A stretch of 31,371 nucleotides of DNA from Candidatus Lloydbacteria bacterium RIFCSPLOWO2_02_FULL_54_12 (GCA_001819095.1 MHLS01000064.1:5101-36471); one strand, 5' to 3'; shown: positions 1 through 8,139, counted from the stretch's first letter. Made by a program: numbers and translations. The notes: generated by a model not told the origin, from the letters alone.

Positions 1-1
1 T

Positions 2-1045
2 TACAGCGCGCCCCACTGGACCACGATCTCGCCCATGCGCGGATTCTACGATGCGCCGTCGGTCGATACGCTGACCTACATCGCCTTCGGGTTCGTCGTC
101 GTCTTTTTCCTCGCAAATATCTTTGCGTTCCTTTTTGCGCGCGAAGGTGCGACGCGCGGCGACATCGTGGGCGCGGTCTGGACCGGACTTTTTCTCGTGT
201 TCTGGGTCTTTAGCGGGGTAGAGCGGGAATGGCAGAGTCTCATGTTCGCGGCGTGGACGGTCGCCTTTGTTGTGGCCGCATTCGTGCTTTACGCGAAGAC
301 CGGAAACAGGAAGCCGCTCATCACCTATGCGGCGGTCGGCGTGATGTTGCTTGGGATTGCGACGGCCCGCGAGCTTGACGGCGCGGCGCTCACCATAGCA
401 TTCACGCTCGAGGCCGCCGTTGCGACCTTCCTTTCCGGACGGATACTCCATGATCGGCGGATGTCGCTTTGGACGAGCGCACTCTTCATCGTACCCGCGC
501 TCTTGTCGTTTGAAAGTATTGCGCGGTACCCGCGTTTCGGTGCAGCGGCACAATTTTGGGAAAGTGCCTCTTTGCCCCAGACGCCGATCTTCCACGAACA
601 TTTCTTCGCGCTTTTCGTGCTCGCGCTCGCGTTCTTCGTCCTCGGGTTTTTCTTCAAACGGCCGGAAGCGGAGGGGAGATCGACCGGAGGCGAGCGTGTA
701 GAGCCGGGACAACTGTATACGGTCCTCGGCTCTCTCTACGCATTCGTCCTCTTGTGGCTTGTGCTCCACGAACTCTTCCTCTCGGATACGGCGACCATGC
801 TCGCGCTCGTTTGCTACACCATTATCGGCCTTGGGATCTATCTCCACGGGCGCAGGAATGATCTGCGCGCGTATCGGATCTACGGCGGAGCACTCCTTGG
901 TTTCGTCGTCGTGCGGCTCCTCTTGGTCGAGGTGTGGAATATGGAACTTTCCGGAAGGATCATCACTTTCTTCTTGGTCGGCGCGCTTTTGATGAGCACG
1001 GCCTTCATCGGAAGAAGGAAAAAACTCGATGTGCCGACGCCGTAA
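2..1045 (+). CDS. DUF2339-family multi-pass membrane protein (5' end outside window)
   Basis: The frame is open from the first bases of the window, so the protein very likely begins upstream; the first internal ATG is at 35. The visible part of about 347 residues is almost entirely hydrophobic helices. The C-terminal pattern (RIYGGALLGFVVVRLLLVE, a short gap, then RIITFFLVGALLM) and the repeated LDGAALTIAFTLEAA-type segment match what I know of DUF2339, a predicted polytopic inner-membrane family of unknown function. It ends just before the thrombospondin-repeat gene and the two are probably co-transcribed. The molecular role is unknown; an envelope role is only inferred from the neighbour. 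Confidence 0.75.
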   Translation, partial: YSAPHWTTISPMRGFYDAPSVDTLTYIAFGFVVVFFLANIFAFLFAREGATRGDIVGAVWTGLFLVFWVFSGVEREWQSLMFAAWTVAFVVAAFVLYAKTGNRKPLITYAAVGVMLLGIATARELDGAALTIAFTLEAAVATFLSGRILHDRRMSLWTSALFIVPALLSFESIARYPRFGAAAQFWESASLPQTPIFHEHFFALFVLALAFFVLGFFFKRPEAEGRSTGGERVEPGQLYTVLGSLYAFVLLWLVLHELFLSDTATMLALVCYTIIGLGIYLHGRRNDLRAYRIYGGALLGFVVVRLLLVEVWNMELSGRIITFFLVGALLMSTAFIGRRKKLDVPTP

Positions 1046-1055
1046 TATTCCTCAC

Positions 1056-2282
1056 ATGATACTCAACATGAAGACCAATTTTTCTCCGCTTACCGTTACC
1101 GCGGTCGCCTTATTCTTTGCCCTCCCGCCCTTTGCCGTCGCATCGGCCCCCGTTACCTTTCCGAGTGACACCGAGAGTGCACCGACGTCGTTCAGGGAAT
1201 TTGTGCAGATCTCCGACGAGAAGGTCCCTATCAAGGTTCCGACCGTCATCGAACTTCCGCTCGACGGCCGCTCCTTCGAGTATCCGTTCTTCGCCGTGAA
1301 AGATCTCACTGCCGACGGTGCTTCGCGGTTCGTCGGCAACTATTTCCGCCACTTTACGGTGGTGTCGAAAACACCCATGCACATCGCCCCGACAGGAGAT
1401 CCTTCGTGGAGTGCGATGCTCGACGGGGATTATCGGAGCTATGCCAGTTTTTCCGTTCCGGAGAACGGTTCGGGTATGGCGGCAATAGCGCTTTTAAGCA
1501 CGAAGCCGGTCACCGCTTCATCCTTCACGATCCTTCTTGACGGCGAGGTTGCGCTTCCCAATACGATTTTGATACAAGCGGATACCGCCGACGGAGCAAA
1601 CATGGTCGTACTCAACACGACAAAGATGACGGGGAACACGGTGCGGTTTCCCAAGACCACGTCGACCAACTGGAAGGTCACGCTCACGTACAGTCAGCCG
1701 CTCCGTATCACCGAGATTTCCGTTTTGGACGAAGACGCGCTTCGTGCGACGACGCAGGGGTTGCGCTTTTTGGCGGTACCCGGACACGATTACGTCGTCT
1801 ACATGGATGCGGACCGGCCCGTCACGCTTACAACAACCGAGGCGGGTGATCTGTTGACCGACAAGGGCGTCGTGCGCATCACGCCTCTCGCGTCTGTACA
1901 GAATCCCGCATATGTCATCGCCGATACTGACGGCGACGGAGTTCCTGATAGGAGTGACAACTGCGTCACTTTCCCGAACGCGACACAGGAGGACGTCGAT
2001 CAAAGCGGGGCGGGAGACCTCTGTGAGGACTTCGACCGCGATCGCGTAGTGAATGCGACGGACAACTGTCCGAACGACCCGAACCTCGCGCAGACGGATA
2101 CCGACGGCGACGGCATGGGGGATGCGTGCGACGGCGAGGAAAGCCGGATCACGGAGAAGAACGCGTGGCTTCCGTGGGCGGGCATGGGCGTCGCCCTCCT
2201 TATCCTAATCGGCTTGGTATTTTTGACGATGCGTTCCGGCGGGTCGCCGAAACAAGGTGAGCCGACGCCCCCCGTCCAATAA
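1056..2282 (+). CDS. Secreted, membrane-anchored protein with thrombospondin type 3 calcium-binding repeats
   Basis: About 408 residues. A signal peptide follows the start (MKTNFSPLTVTAVALFFALP...AVASA if initiated at 1068; the ATG at 1056 adds four residues, and neither start has a clear Shine-Dalgarno site). The central region is beta-rich and resembles a discoidin-like sandwich, but only weakly. Residues about 290-365 hold acidic calcium-binding repeats of the type DTDGDGVPDRSDNC and DTDGDGMGDACD, with cysteine pairs typical of thrombospondin type 3 repeats. One hydrophobic helix (about 369-394) followed by a basic residue and a Pro-rich tail would anchor it with the bulk outside the cell. 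It follows the DUF2339 gene by 10 nt. The ligand is unknown; a cell-surface role is inferred. Confidence 0.8.
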   Translation: MILNMKTNFSPLTVTAVALFFALPPFAVASAPVTFPSDTESAPTSFREFVQISDEKVPIKVPTVIELPLDGRSFEYPFFAVKDLTADGASRFVGNYFRHFTVVSKTPMHIAPTGDPSWSAMLDGDYRSYASFSVPENGSGMAAIALLSTKPVTASSFTILLDGEVALPNTILIQADTADGANMVVLNTTKMTGNTVRFPKTTSTNWKVTLTYSQPLRITEISVLDEDALRATTQGLRFLAVPGHDYVVYMDADRPVTLTTTEAGDLLTDKGVVRITPLASVQNPAYVIADTDGDGVPDRSDNCVTFPNATQEDVDQSGAGDLCEDFDRDRVVNATDNCPNDPNLAQTDTDGDGMGDACDGEESRITEKNAWLPWAGMGVALLILIGLVFLTMRSGGSPKQGEPTPPVQ

Positions 2283-2290
2283 CGCGCGTT

Positions 2291-2665
2291 ATGGCAGACC
2301 TCAAAGCTCAACCCCGCACCAAGCCCGCCAAAGACGGTCTGGTGCAGGGCGAGCATTGCGTACCGTGTGAAGGTGGGGTTGCACCACTTAGCAAGAAAGA
2401 TGCCGAAGAAACGATGAAACACGTTCCCGGTTGGGTGCTTAACGACTCGGGAAAGCAAATCTCGCGAGACTTTATATTCAAAGATTTTAAGGAGGCGATG
2501 GTCTTTGTGAACAAGGTTGCAGATATTGCCGAAGGTGAAGGACACCACCCTGATATTGCGATTTCGTGGAACAAGGTCAAACTTGGTCTCTCCACTCACG
2601 CGATAGGCGGTCTCTCAACGAACGACTTCATCCTTGCCGCAAAAATAAACGTGTTACAGAAGTAA
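2291..2665 (+). CDS. 4a-hydroxytetrahydrobiopterin dehydratase (pterin-4a-carbinolamine dehydratase)
   Basis: 124 residues, the usual length for this family plus a slightly long N-terminus. The signature is clear: EGEGHHPDI (His85, His86) and WNKVKLGLSTHAIGGLSTND (His103, Asp112) form the pterin-binding active site, and an N-terminal C-x-x-C segment (Cys23, Cys26) is common in bacterial PhhB-like members. The family dehydrates 4a-hydroxytetrahydropterins to quinonoid dihydropterin during pterin-cofactor recycling, and some members help assemble other cofactors. It starts 8 nt after the surface protein stop and converges on a BT1-like transporter, a pterin/folate-linked family. No aromatic amino-acid hydroxylase is visible in the window, so the natural substrate is open. 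Confidence 0.9.
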   Translation: MADLKAQPRTKPAKDGLVQGEHCVPCEGGVAPLSKKDAEETMKHVPGWVLNDSGKQISRDFIFKDFKEAMVFVNKVADIAEGEGHHPDIAISWNKVKLGLSTHAIGGLSTNDFILAAKINVLQK

Positions 2666-2729
2666 CATCCTCTCGTTAGCGTGCTGTGGTGTCGTGAAAT
2701 CAACACTCTACAGTGCGATGAAGCATCGA

Positions 2730-2761
2730 AAACCCCCTTCCGCATTACGCGGTGGGGGTTT
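2730..2761. terminator. Bidirectional intrinsic terminator between convergent genes
   Basis: AAACCCCC (2730-2737) pairs with GGGGGTTT (2754-2761) and CCGC (2740-2743) pairs with GCGG (2749-2752) around a 5-nt loop. A-rich and T-rich flanks allow termination in both directions. It lies between the pterin dehydratase (+) and the transporter (-). Confidence 0.75.
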
Positions 2762-2771
2762 GTTGTCGAGG

Positions 2772-4340
2772 CTAGGCATCCGTTCGGGATTCGCTCCCGA
2801 CCTTTCTTCCAAAGATCCAGATGACGAGGAGGGGAAGGACGAGGCCGATCACATTGACGACGATCATGAGTACGCCGAGCTCGCTGTAGTCGGCCGGAAC
2901 GGTCACTCCCGCCGCATCGACCTTCTCCTGCCGTACGACCCAGATCTGGTTTAGGTACTTGGTGCCCAGTTGAGCCGCCGAAAGAGCAAGGTTCATGAAG
3001 CTTGCCGCGAGTGCGAACCACGTCGCGGCATTCCCGCGGGGCGCATAGATCGCGACCAAGCCCAACATGGGCACCATCGAAAGGTACATGAACGGCGAGT
3101 AGGCCGCCACGTCGACCAAGGCGATCGTCCGCGCGCCGAAACCGAAATGCGCCTCGGTAAAGTGATGGAGCCCGTAGAACATGCCGATCGTGGGGAGCGC
3201 GAGCAAGAATCCGACCACCGTTAAGACTGCGAGAACGTACGCAATGGGCTTCTTCTTGACCCATGCCGCCGCGAGCCAGAGCCCGAGCAAACCAAGACCG
3301 GCACTCAACTGCTGGAGTACGCCCATGAAGGATTCATCGAACCCCAACACGTCGATCTGCCACCAGCTCGCACCGGCACCCGAGGAAGGCATCGCGCGGT
3401 AGATGAAGATGATGATACCGGCCGCGATGATCTTTTTGATCACGTCCTTCGGGAGATCACGGACGACGCTCCGGAAGAGGTAAATGACGACGGCGAGACT
3501 GACGCAGAAGACGATCTCTTTGCCGTACGGCACTTTGCCGAGCCCCATTGCGATGACGAAGGCGGCGTAGCAGAGGCCGCCGCCCAAGACAGTCCAGTTG
3601 ACCGGCATCGTGGGCGGGGTCTCGAGTTTGACGGTCGCGATTCCGATCAAACTCACCGCGGGGACGATGAGACCGAGAAGAAAGACGCTCTCGTAGCTCC
3701 AGACCTGCGCAAGCCACCCGCCCAATCCTGCGACGAGAAAAGCGCCCAAGGAAAGCGCGAGGCGCCCCAAGTGCTGGATGACCTTGAGTTCGCTTTCGAG
3801 TTCCGCCGGCAGCACGTCACGAATGAAGACCTCATCCATTTCGGTGACCGTCTTCGTGCGCGTGGCCACTTCGACCGTCATGGCATCGGCCACGACGTCT
3901 TGGAGCACGAAGGCGAACGCGGCGAGAAGTCCGGCGGCGTAGTAAAGCGCAAGCGGCGACGCAAGCGCCGTCACCGTCGGCCATTTGCCCGCAAGCCCCG
4001 CCATGAGGAGGTAGCTTCCCGCCATCATGGTCGCCGCCAAAACGACGTAGGAACGCCGAGGCGAGCCCAAGATGGGGAACGAATCGACGAGCTGGCCGAA
4101 GACCATCTTGATCGTCCACGGCAAGGTAAGCCAGAAACCGATGATCGCGAGATCCTCGGGGGAGACGTTGAGCTCCTTCTTCACCCAGAACGTGTCGGCG
4201 ATGCCGGTGATGCCGGAGACGCCGTACGCGAAATAGATAAGGAGGAGCGGCACGTACCGCCACCGGAGCGACCGGAGCGGCGTGAGAAGCGTCTCGGCGA
4301 GGATGTTCTTCGCGGAGACGAGATAGTGACCGAGGGACAT
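2772..4340 (-). CDS. MFS transporter resembling the BT1 folate/biopterin transporter family
   Basis: 522 residues with about 12 predicted membrane helices. The N-terminal block (YFAYGVSGITGIADTFWVKK, then LSPEDLAxxGFW-like and LPWTIKMVFGQLVDSFP followed by RRSYVVL) resembles the BT1/folate-biopterin transporter branch of the major facilitator superfamily, in which the LPW..K...G...D.FP...RRSY pattern is characteristic. Start support is strong: on the minus strand AAGGAGG lies about 6 nt before the ATG. Bacterial members have mixed or unknown substrates, so transport of pterin or folate is an inference strengthened by the convergent pterin dehydratase. A possible minus-strand promoter (TTGACA at 4399-4404, spacing too long) lies upstream. 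Confidence 0.75.
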   Translation of the reverse strand: MSLGHYLVSAKNILAETLLTPLRSLRWRYVPLLLIYFAYGVSGITGIADTFWVKKELNVSPEDLAIIGFWLTLPWTIKMVFGQLVDSFPILGSPRRSYVVLAATMMAGSYLLMAGLAGKWPTVTALASPLALYYAAGLLAAFAFVLQDVVADAMTVEVATRTKTVTEMDEVFIRDVLPAELESELKVIQHLGRLALSLGAFLVAGLGGWLAQVWSYESVFLLGLIVPAVSLIGIATVKLETPPTMPVNWTVLGGGLCYAAFVIAMGLGKVPYGKEIVFCVSLAVVIYLFRSVVRDLPKDVIKKIIAAGIIIFIYRAMPSSGAGASWWQIDVLGFDESFMGVLQQLSAGLGLLGLWLAAAWVKKKPIAYVLAVLTVVGFLLALPTIGMFYGLHHFTEAHFGFGARTIALVDVAAYSPFMYLSMVPMLGLVAIYAPRGNAATWFALAASFMNLALSAAQLGTKYLNQIWVVRQEKVDAAGVTVPADYSELGVLMIVVNVIGLVLPLLVIWIFGRKVGSESRTDA

Positions 4341-4459
4341 AGACCCTCCTTTTCAAGGAGCGAGGACTGCATTCCATACTGACGGATTGAGGCGTCATGT
4401 CAACCGTCTGTGTCGTGAGAGGGTGAGGACTCGGTATCCGAAGAGTTGTACACAGCCTG

Positions 4460-4493
4460 CCCCCGTGAGTCGGCTTTGCCGTCTGTGAGGGGG
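4460..4493. promoter_or_regulatory. Inverted repeat abutting the decarboxylase promoter
   Basis: CCCCC (4460-4464) pairs with GGGGG (4489-4493), and inside it CGGC (4471-4474) pairs with GCCG (4478-4481) around TTT. It ends exactly where the -35 box TTGACC begins. It could be an operator or a terminator of unknown direction; there is no T-tract. Confidence 0.35.
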
Positions 4494-4521
4494 TTGACCC
4501 CCTGCGCGATGTGTATATACT
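4494..4521 (+). promoter_or_regulatory. Sigma70-type promoter of the decarboxylase gene
   Basis: TTGACC (4494-4499), 16-bp spacer, TATACT (4516-4521). A transcript starting near 4528 would have a leader of about 26 nt before the ATG at 4554. Confidence 0.7.
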
Positions 4522-4553
4522 TCATCTTCTAATCATTTTTTCTTACGCGATCT

Positions 4554-5735
4554 ATGGGAAACAAATCTCGGCCGAACGAACTTATCAGCGCAGACGACCT
4601 CGCGCGTATCGTGGCCTTCACGAAGGACAAAGCGACACCGTGCTTGGTGATGGATCTTGAAAAGGTCGGAGAGCGGTACGACGAGCTTTTGCAGGCGATG
4701 CCCGGCGCGCGGATCTACTATGCGCTCAAGGCCAACCCGCTCGACGACGTCGTCGCGCTCTTGCGTGACCGCGGCGCCTCCTTCGACGTCGCATCGCGTT
4801 TCGAGATTGATCAGCTCCTCACGCTCAACGTTTCTCCGGAGCGGATGAGCTACGGGAACACTATCAAAAAGGAATCCGATATCGCATACGCATACCAAAA
4901 AGGGATACGCGTCTTCACAACGGATTCGCGTTCCGACGTCGAGAAGCTCGCACGCAGTGCACCGGGGGCGCTCCTCAACTTTCGCCTCCTCCTCGACGGG
5001 ACGGGTGCGGACTGGCCGCTTTCCAAGAAGTTCGGCGCGCATCCGGACATGCTCTATAAGCTTGTGAAGTTCGCGAAGAAGTCGGGCCTCACTCCCTACG
5101 GCATCTCGTTTCATGTGGGAAGTCAGCAGCGCGATATCGGCCAGTGGGATTCGGCGATCGCGTTGGTGAAATACCTTTTTGATGCTCTCGCCTCCGACGG
5201 CATCAATCTGGAGTCGATCAATCTGGGAGGAGGACTGCCCGCCCAATACTTGAAACCCGCGCAGGGCGTCGCGGCATATACCGGCTCTATCATTCAATTC
5301 CTGAACGAGGACTTTCCCGAGAGGAAGTTGGCGCTTGTCGTCGAACCGGGGCGCTCGCTCGTCGCCGATGCGGGGGTCATCGTGTCGGAAGTGGTGATGG
5401 TCTCGAAGAAATCCGATACGAACAGGACGCGTTGGGTCTACCTCGACGTCGGCAAGTTCAACGGCCTGATCGAGACCACCGACGAAGCGATCAAATACCC
5501 CATCCTCTTTCCCGGGCGCGACGGCAAGGAAGAGTGGAGCGAGGTGGTCTTGGCAGGCCCCACTTGCGACAGTGCGGACATCCTCTACGAGAACTACCGC
5601 TACAAGGTGCCCAACAACCTGAAGGAGGGCGAGCGCGTGTACATACTCACGACCGGCGCGTACACCATGAGCTATAGCTCTATCTGCTTCAACGGCTTCC
5701 CGCCGCTTGCGGTTCACGTGCTTCCGCCGAAATGA
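4554..5735 (+). CDS. Fold type III PLP-dependent ornithine/diaminopimelate-type decarboxylase
   Basis: 393 residues, the family length. PLP-binding Lys59 is in YYALKANP; His187 is in SFHVGSQ; the glycine loop NLGGGLP (223-229) and EPGR (264-267) bind the cofactor phosphate; GPTCDSAD (335-342) carries the substrate-side Cys338-Asp339; FNGF (379-382) closes the dimer active site. WPLSKKFGA is also typical of ornithine decarboxylases. The reaction would be decarboxylation of ornithine, giving putrescine, or of a related basic amino acid. Substrate specificity among ornithine, lysine and diaminopimelate cannot be settled by eye, but the CDS-type loop favours ornithine/lysine. It has its own promoter and is followed by a second promoter before the SPFH gene. 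Confidence 0.88.
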   Translation: MGNKSRPNELISADDLARIVAFTKDKATPCLVMDLEKVGERYDELLQAMPGARIYYALKANPLDDVVALLRDRGASFDVASRFEIDQLLTLNVSPERMSYGNTIKKESDIAYAYQKGIRVFTTDSRSDVEKLARSAPGALLNFRLLLDGTGADWPLSKKFGAHPDMLYKLVKFAKKSGLTPYGISFHVGSQQRDIGQWDSAIALVKYLFDALASDGINLESINLGGGLPAQYLKPAQGVAAYTGSIIQFLNEDFPERKLALVVEPGRSLVADAGVIVSEVVMVSKKSDTNRTRWVYLDVGKFNGLIETTDEAIKYPILFPGRDGKEEWSEVVLAGPTCDSADILYENYRYKVPNNLKEGERVYILTTGAYTMSYSSICFNGFPPLAVHVLPPK

Positions 5736-5744
5736 TGATATACT
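5736..5744 (+). promoter_or_regulatory. Extended -10 element before the SPFH gene
   Basis: TG, one base, then TATACT (5739-5744) just after the decarboxylase stop. There is no good -35 box, as expected for an extended -10 promoter. The ATG follows 29 nt later. Confidence 0.4.
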
Positions 5745-5773
5745 TGGTGTATTAACATTCACCCCGCACCAAC

Positions 5774-6535
5774 ATGGAGCTTTTTTCGGCCATCGGCATC
5801 GCGCTTTTCGTTCTTGTTATCATCGGTCTTCGCGTCGTCGATCAGTACGAGCGCGGGGTAGTGCTCACGCTTGGCAAATACACTTCGACGCGCCAGCCCG
5901 GCCTCACGTGGATATTCCCCGGCATCCAGCGGATGTTTAAGATTGACTTGCGCATCACGACGATCGACATTCCCCAGCAGGAGGTCATCACCAAGGACAA
6001 CGTTCCCGTCGGCATCAACGCGGTCGTCTACTTTCAGGTGGAGAATGCCGAGTTCGCGACCTTGAATATCCAGAACTACGCGCTCGCGGTCTCGCAATAC
6101 GCGCAGGCGGCGCTCCGCGATGTGATTGGCGGCATCGAGCTCGACGCACTGCTTTCAGAACGCGAAAAAATTTCCGATGAGATAAAAAAGATCGTCGATG
6201 AAGCGACGAAGAGTTGGGGCATCAACGTGACCGACATCAAGATACAGGACCTCGAACTTCCCGCCGACATGAAGCGCGTGATGGCTAAACAGGCGGAATC
6301 GGAGCGCGAACGCCGCTCCGTTATCATCCGCGCCGAAGGAGAATTTTCCGCATCACAGAAGCTTGCGGAGGCGGCAGGTGTCCTCTCGGGCATTCCGGGC
6401 GGTATCGCGATGCGCACGCTCCAAACGATAGAGAAGATCAATCCTGACCCGTCCAAGACCGTCATCTTCGCGCTTCCTGTTGAATTTTTTGAAGGAATGA
6501 AGACGATGGCCGAGCACTTTCGGGCGAAGAAGTAG
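5774..6535 (+). CDS. SPFH/Band 7 (slipin/stomatin-like) membrane protein
   Basis: 253 residues. An N-terminal membrane segment (about 4-20) is followed by the SPFH core: YERGVVLTLGKY, PGLTWIFPGIQ, TTIDIPQQEVITKDNVPVGI and AVVYFQV, all typical of slipins. A charged helix follows (about 135-205, including AESERERRSVIIRAEGE), which forms the oligomerising coiled coil, then a short hydrophobic/basic tail. Such proteins build ring or cage assemblies in the membrane and scaffold proteases or lipid domains. Here no NfeD-type partner is next to it; instead a small EF-Tu domain-2-like ORF begins 1 nt after its stop, so the two are probably translated together. Confidence 0.9.
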   Translation: MELFSAIGIALFVLVIIGLRVVDQYERGVVLTLGKYTSTRQPGLTWIFPGIQRMFKIDLRITTIDIPQQEVITKDNVPVGINAVVYFQVENAEFATLNIQNYALAVSQYAQAALRDVIGGIELDALLSEREKISDEIKKIVDEATKSWGINVTDIKIQDLELPADMKRVMAKQAESERERRSVIIRAEGEFSASQKLAEAAGVLSGIPGGIAMRTLQTIEKINPDPSKTVIFALPVEFFEGMKTMAEHFRAKK

Positions 6536-6536
6536 C

Positions 6537-6785
6537 ATGCAGAGCACGATTGAAGTCAAAGATGTTTTCGACATTGCAGGTCGAGGCACTGTTGTCGTCG
6601 GAACACTCCGCTCCGGAACGCTTCACGTAGGAATGCACACAATAGTGAATGGTGTAGACGGGAAGATTGCGGGTATTGAAGCGAAAGGTGCTGAACTCAC
6701 GATAGTAGGAAGTGAGGCTGGTGTTTTGATACACGGCCTCGACAAGAAGCAGTTTTCCCGCGGTATGCTTGTTTATTTCTCCTGA
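6537..6785 (+). CDS. Stand-alone EF-Tu domain-2-like beta-barrel protein
   Basis: 82 residues. The sequence from about residue 8 (VFDIAGRGTVVVGTLRSGTL, then VGMHTIVNG, V.GIEAKG, G.LIHGLDKKQFSRGMLV) follows domain 2 of translational GTPases such as EF-Tu: the VF.IAGRGTVVTG start, the G.I..GD-like strand and the end G(I/L)....RG. No GTPase domain is present before or after it: the upstream ORF is a complete SPFH protein and the downstream strand is taken by a convergent gene. It begins 1 nt after the SPFH stop. Its function is unknown; a binding module for RNA, protein or a membrane partner is a guess. Confidence 0.7.
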   Translation: MQSTIEVKDVFDIAGRGTVVVGTLRSGTLHVGMHTIVNGVDGKIAGIEAKGAELTIVGSEAGVLIHGLDKKQFSRGMLVYFS

Positions 6786-6786
6786 C

Positions 6787-7602
6787 CTATTTAATTGTCT
6801 TCAAGAATCCCTCAACAAGTTCTTGTGTATCGGCGTTGCGTTCATAGACCGACTTCCAGACGACCACGATATCCGCATCGTTGAAGGCGGCGCTCTGCAC
6901 TTCGCGGGGGGTGTCGCCGCCGGCGACGGCAATCAAGAGGTCGTACGCCCCTTTCACGCGCCTCACTTCATGTAGTGGGAGCATTTTCTGCCGATTCTCG
7001 CGTTCTTCGTCAACGCCGCGATGGAGCACAACGACTTTGGGCTGACGTTTCAACTCGCGAAGTACGGCGATCGGAAATTCAACATTCATCATATCAACCA
7101 TGGCATCGACGCCGAATTCCTCGCAGGCGGCGATGAAAGTGTCGAGCGTTTCGATGGGTGCCGTACCGAGCGCAATAATGCCTGACGCTCCCGCGTTGGC
7201 GACCATTTCCACCTCCGCTCTCCCGCGGTCCATGGTCTTCATATCGGCGACGACGTAGGGCGCGGGTAGATCGGGAGAGGGTGCAAACTTTCGCGTTCGC
7301 GCTCTCTCCGCGTTCTCCGCGACCGCTTTTGCTATGAGGCCGACGATACCGAACGGGTTTTCCCGCGCGGCGGAAGGTGCCGCTCCGACGCCCCCCCAAA
7401 GTCGAGCGCCCCACCAGTCGCGAAGTGAGCGTATCGCGTTCATGCCGTAGCGCTTGATGAGCGGCGTTCCCGCTTCAATGATGATGCGTTCCGAAGGCGG
7501 GAGGATGCTGATGACGTTCGCCGCGTCTTCGAGGGTCGAGTTGAGCGCGATCTGGAGATAGCGTGTTTTCTTTGAGAGCCGCGAGGAGGACTTCTTATGC
7601 AT
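6787..7602 (-). CDS. 3-hexulose-6-phosphate synthase / OMP decarboxylase-superfamily barrel protein
   Basis: 271 residues, longer than the roughly 210 usual for hexulose-phosphate synthases. IIEAGTPLIKRYG (41-53) and VVADMKTMDRGRAE (117-130, with Asp120, Lys122, Asp125) are the phosphate/metal-site and D-x-K-x-x-D motifs of the orotidine-monophosphate-decarboxylase superfamily, closest to 3-hexulose-6-phosphate synthase and 3-keto-gulonate-6-phosphate decarboxylase. An extra segment of about 50 residues (62-114, rich in Ala, Arg and Trp) sits between the first strands. Family members condense formaldehyde with ribulose 5-phosphate or run it in reverse. Its stop codon is one base from that of the convergent EF-Tu-like ORF. 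The exact reaction is uncertain because of the insert. Confidence 0.72.
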   Translation of the reverse strand: MHKKSSSRLSKKTRYLQIALNSTLEDAANVISILPPSERIIIEAGTPLIKRYGMNAIRSLRDWWGARLWGGVGAAPSAARENPFGIVGLIAKAVAENAERARTRKFAPSPDLPAPYVVADMKTMDRGRAEVEMVANAGASGIIALGTAPIETLDTFIAACEEFGVDAMVDMMNVEFPIAVLRELKRQPKVVVLHRGVDEERENRQKMLPLHEVRRVKGAYDLLIAVAGGDTPREVQSAAFNDADIVVVWKSVYERNADTQELVEGFLKTIK

Positions 7603-7609
7603 AAGTGAA

Positions 7610-7618
7610 ATTATAACA
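7610..7618 (-). promoter_or_regulatory. Extended -10 element (minus strand) close to the start codon
   Basis: On the minus strand TG-T-TATAAT; TATAAT occupies 7610-7615. The ATG at 7602 lies only 7 nt downstream, so the transcript would be nearly leaderless. Confidence 0.5.
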
Positions 7619-7626
7619 TAAGAGAA

Positions 7627-7647
7627 ATCCGCCTTTTGGGGGCGGAT
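7627..7647 (-). terminator. Probable terminator of the deoxyribosyltransferase-like gene
   Basis: ATCCGCC (7627-7633) pairs with GGCGGAT (7641-7647). On the minus strand a T-rich run follows. It lies 6 nt beyond the stop of the gene ending at 7654. Confidence 0.45.
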
Positions 7648-7653
7648 GTTGCT

Positions 7654-8082
7654 TTACGCGTACGGCTTCGAAGTGCCGTCGGGATTTCTGATGCGTGCGC
7701 GGGTCTCGTCGACCGAGAGCTTGAGTTCGGGAAGCAGTTTCGGAACGTAGGTCACCTTGCGACTGTCCGGATGGATGACCCACACCCAGCCGCCTTTCGC
7801 GAGCATCTTTTCCGCTTCCGCCCATACGCCGGCGCCCCACATGTTGTCCGCGAAGGGGAGCGCGACGAGCTCATCGCAGGAGGCGGTAAGCGCCTCGAAG
7901 TAGGGCATCACGTTCGCTTTCGGGTCGTCCTTCTTGAGCTCGGCGACCTTGTCGATGTGGACTTGGTCGGAAGGGTTCACCACCTCGTGGTGGGGCCACT
8001 TCTCTTTGACGAGCGCGAGGAGTTCGACCTCGAGCGGGGTGCCGTAGGTGTTGATGGGATGTGCGAAATACACCTTTTTCAT
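7654..8082 (-). CDS. Nucleoside 2-deoxyribosyltransferase-like protein
   Basis: 142 residues from the ATG at 8082, chosen because AGGAGT lies about 7 nt upstream on the minus strand. MKKVYFAHPINTYGT at the N-terminus, a central MPYFEALTASCDELVALP and WGAGVWAEAEKML follow the flavodoxin-like fold of nucleoside 2-deoxyribosyltransferases and related small Rossmann-like proteins (F/Y-x-A-x-P nucleotide loop, then a conserved Asp/Glu region, then G.GV..E...). True family members move deoxyribose between bases in nucleotide salvage. Catalytic identity is not certain from sequence alone; the divergent DUF4406-type relatives are an alternative. Confidence 0.55.
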   Translation of the reverse strand: MKKVYFAHPINTYGTPLEVELLALVKEKWPHHEVVNPSDQVHIDKVAELKKDDPKANVMPYFEALTASCDELVALPFADNMWGAGVWAEAEKMLAKGGWVWVIHPDSRKVTYVPKLLPELKLSVDETRARIRNPDGTSKPYA

Positions 8083-8110
8083 CGATCCACTCCTGAAGAA
8101 ATCTCCGCCG

Positions 8111-8139
8111 ATACTAGCACGGCCGCTCCCTTCGCTCAA
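8111..8139 (-). promoter_or_regulatory. Sigma70-type promoter, minus strand
   Basis: On the minus strand TTGAGC (8139-8134), a 17-bp spacer, then TAGTAT (8116-8111). It drives the deoxyribosyltransferase-like gene with a leader of about 20 nt. Confidence 0.6.

Noticed and set aside
4533..5762. Long minus-strand open frame opposite the decarboxylase (409 codons)
   Set aside because: The plus strand carries a complete family with all motifs; the antisense frame has no recognisable domain and arises from GC-rich codon use.
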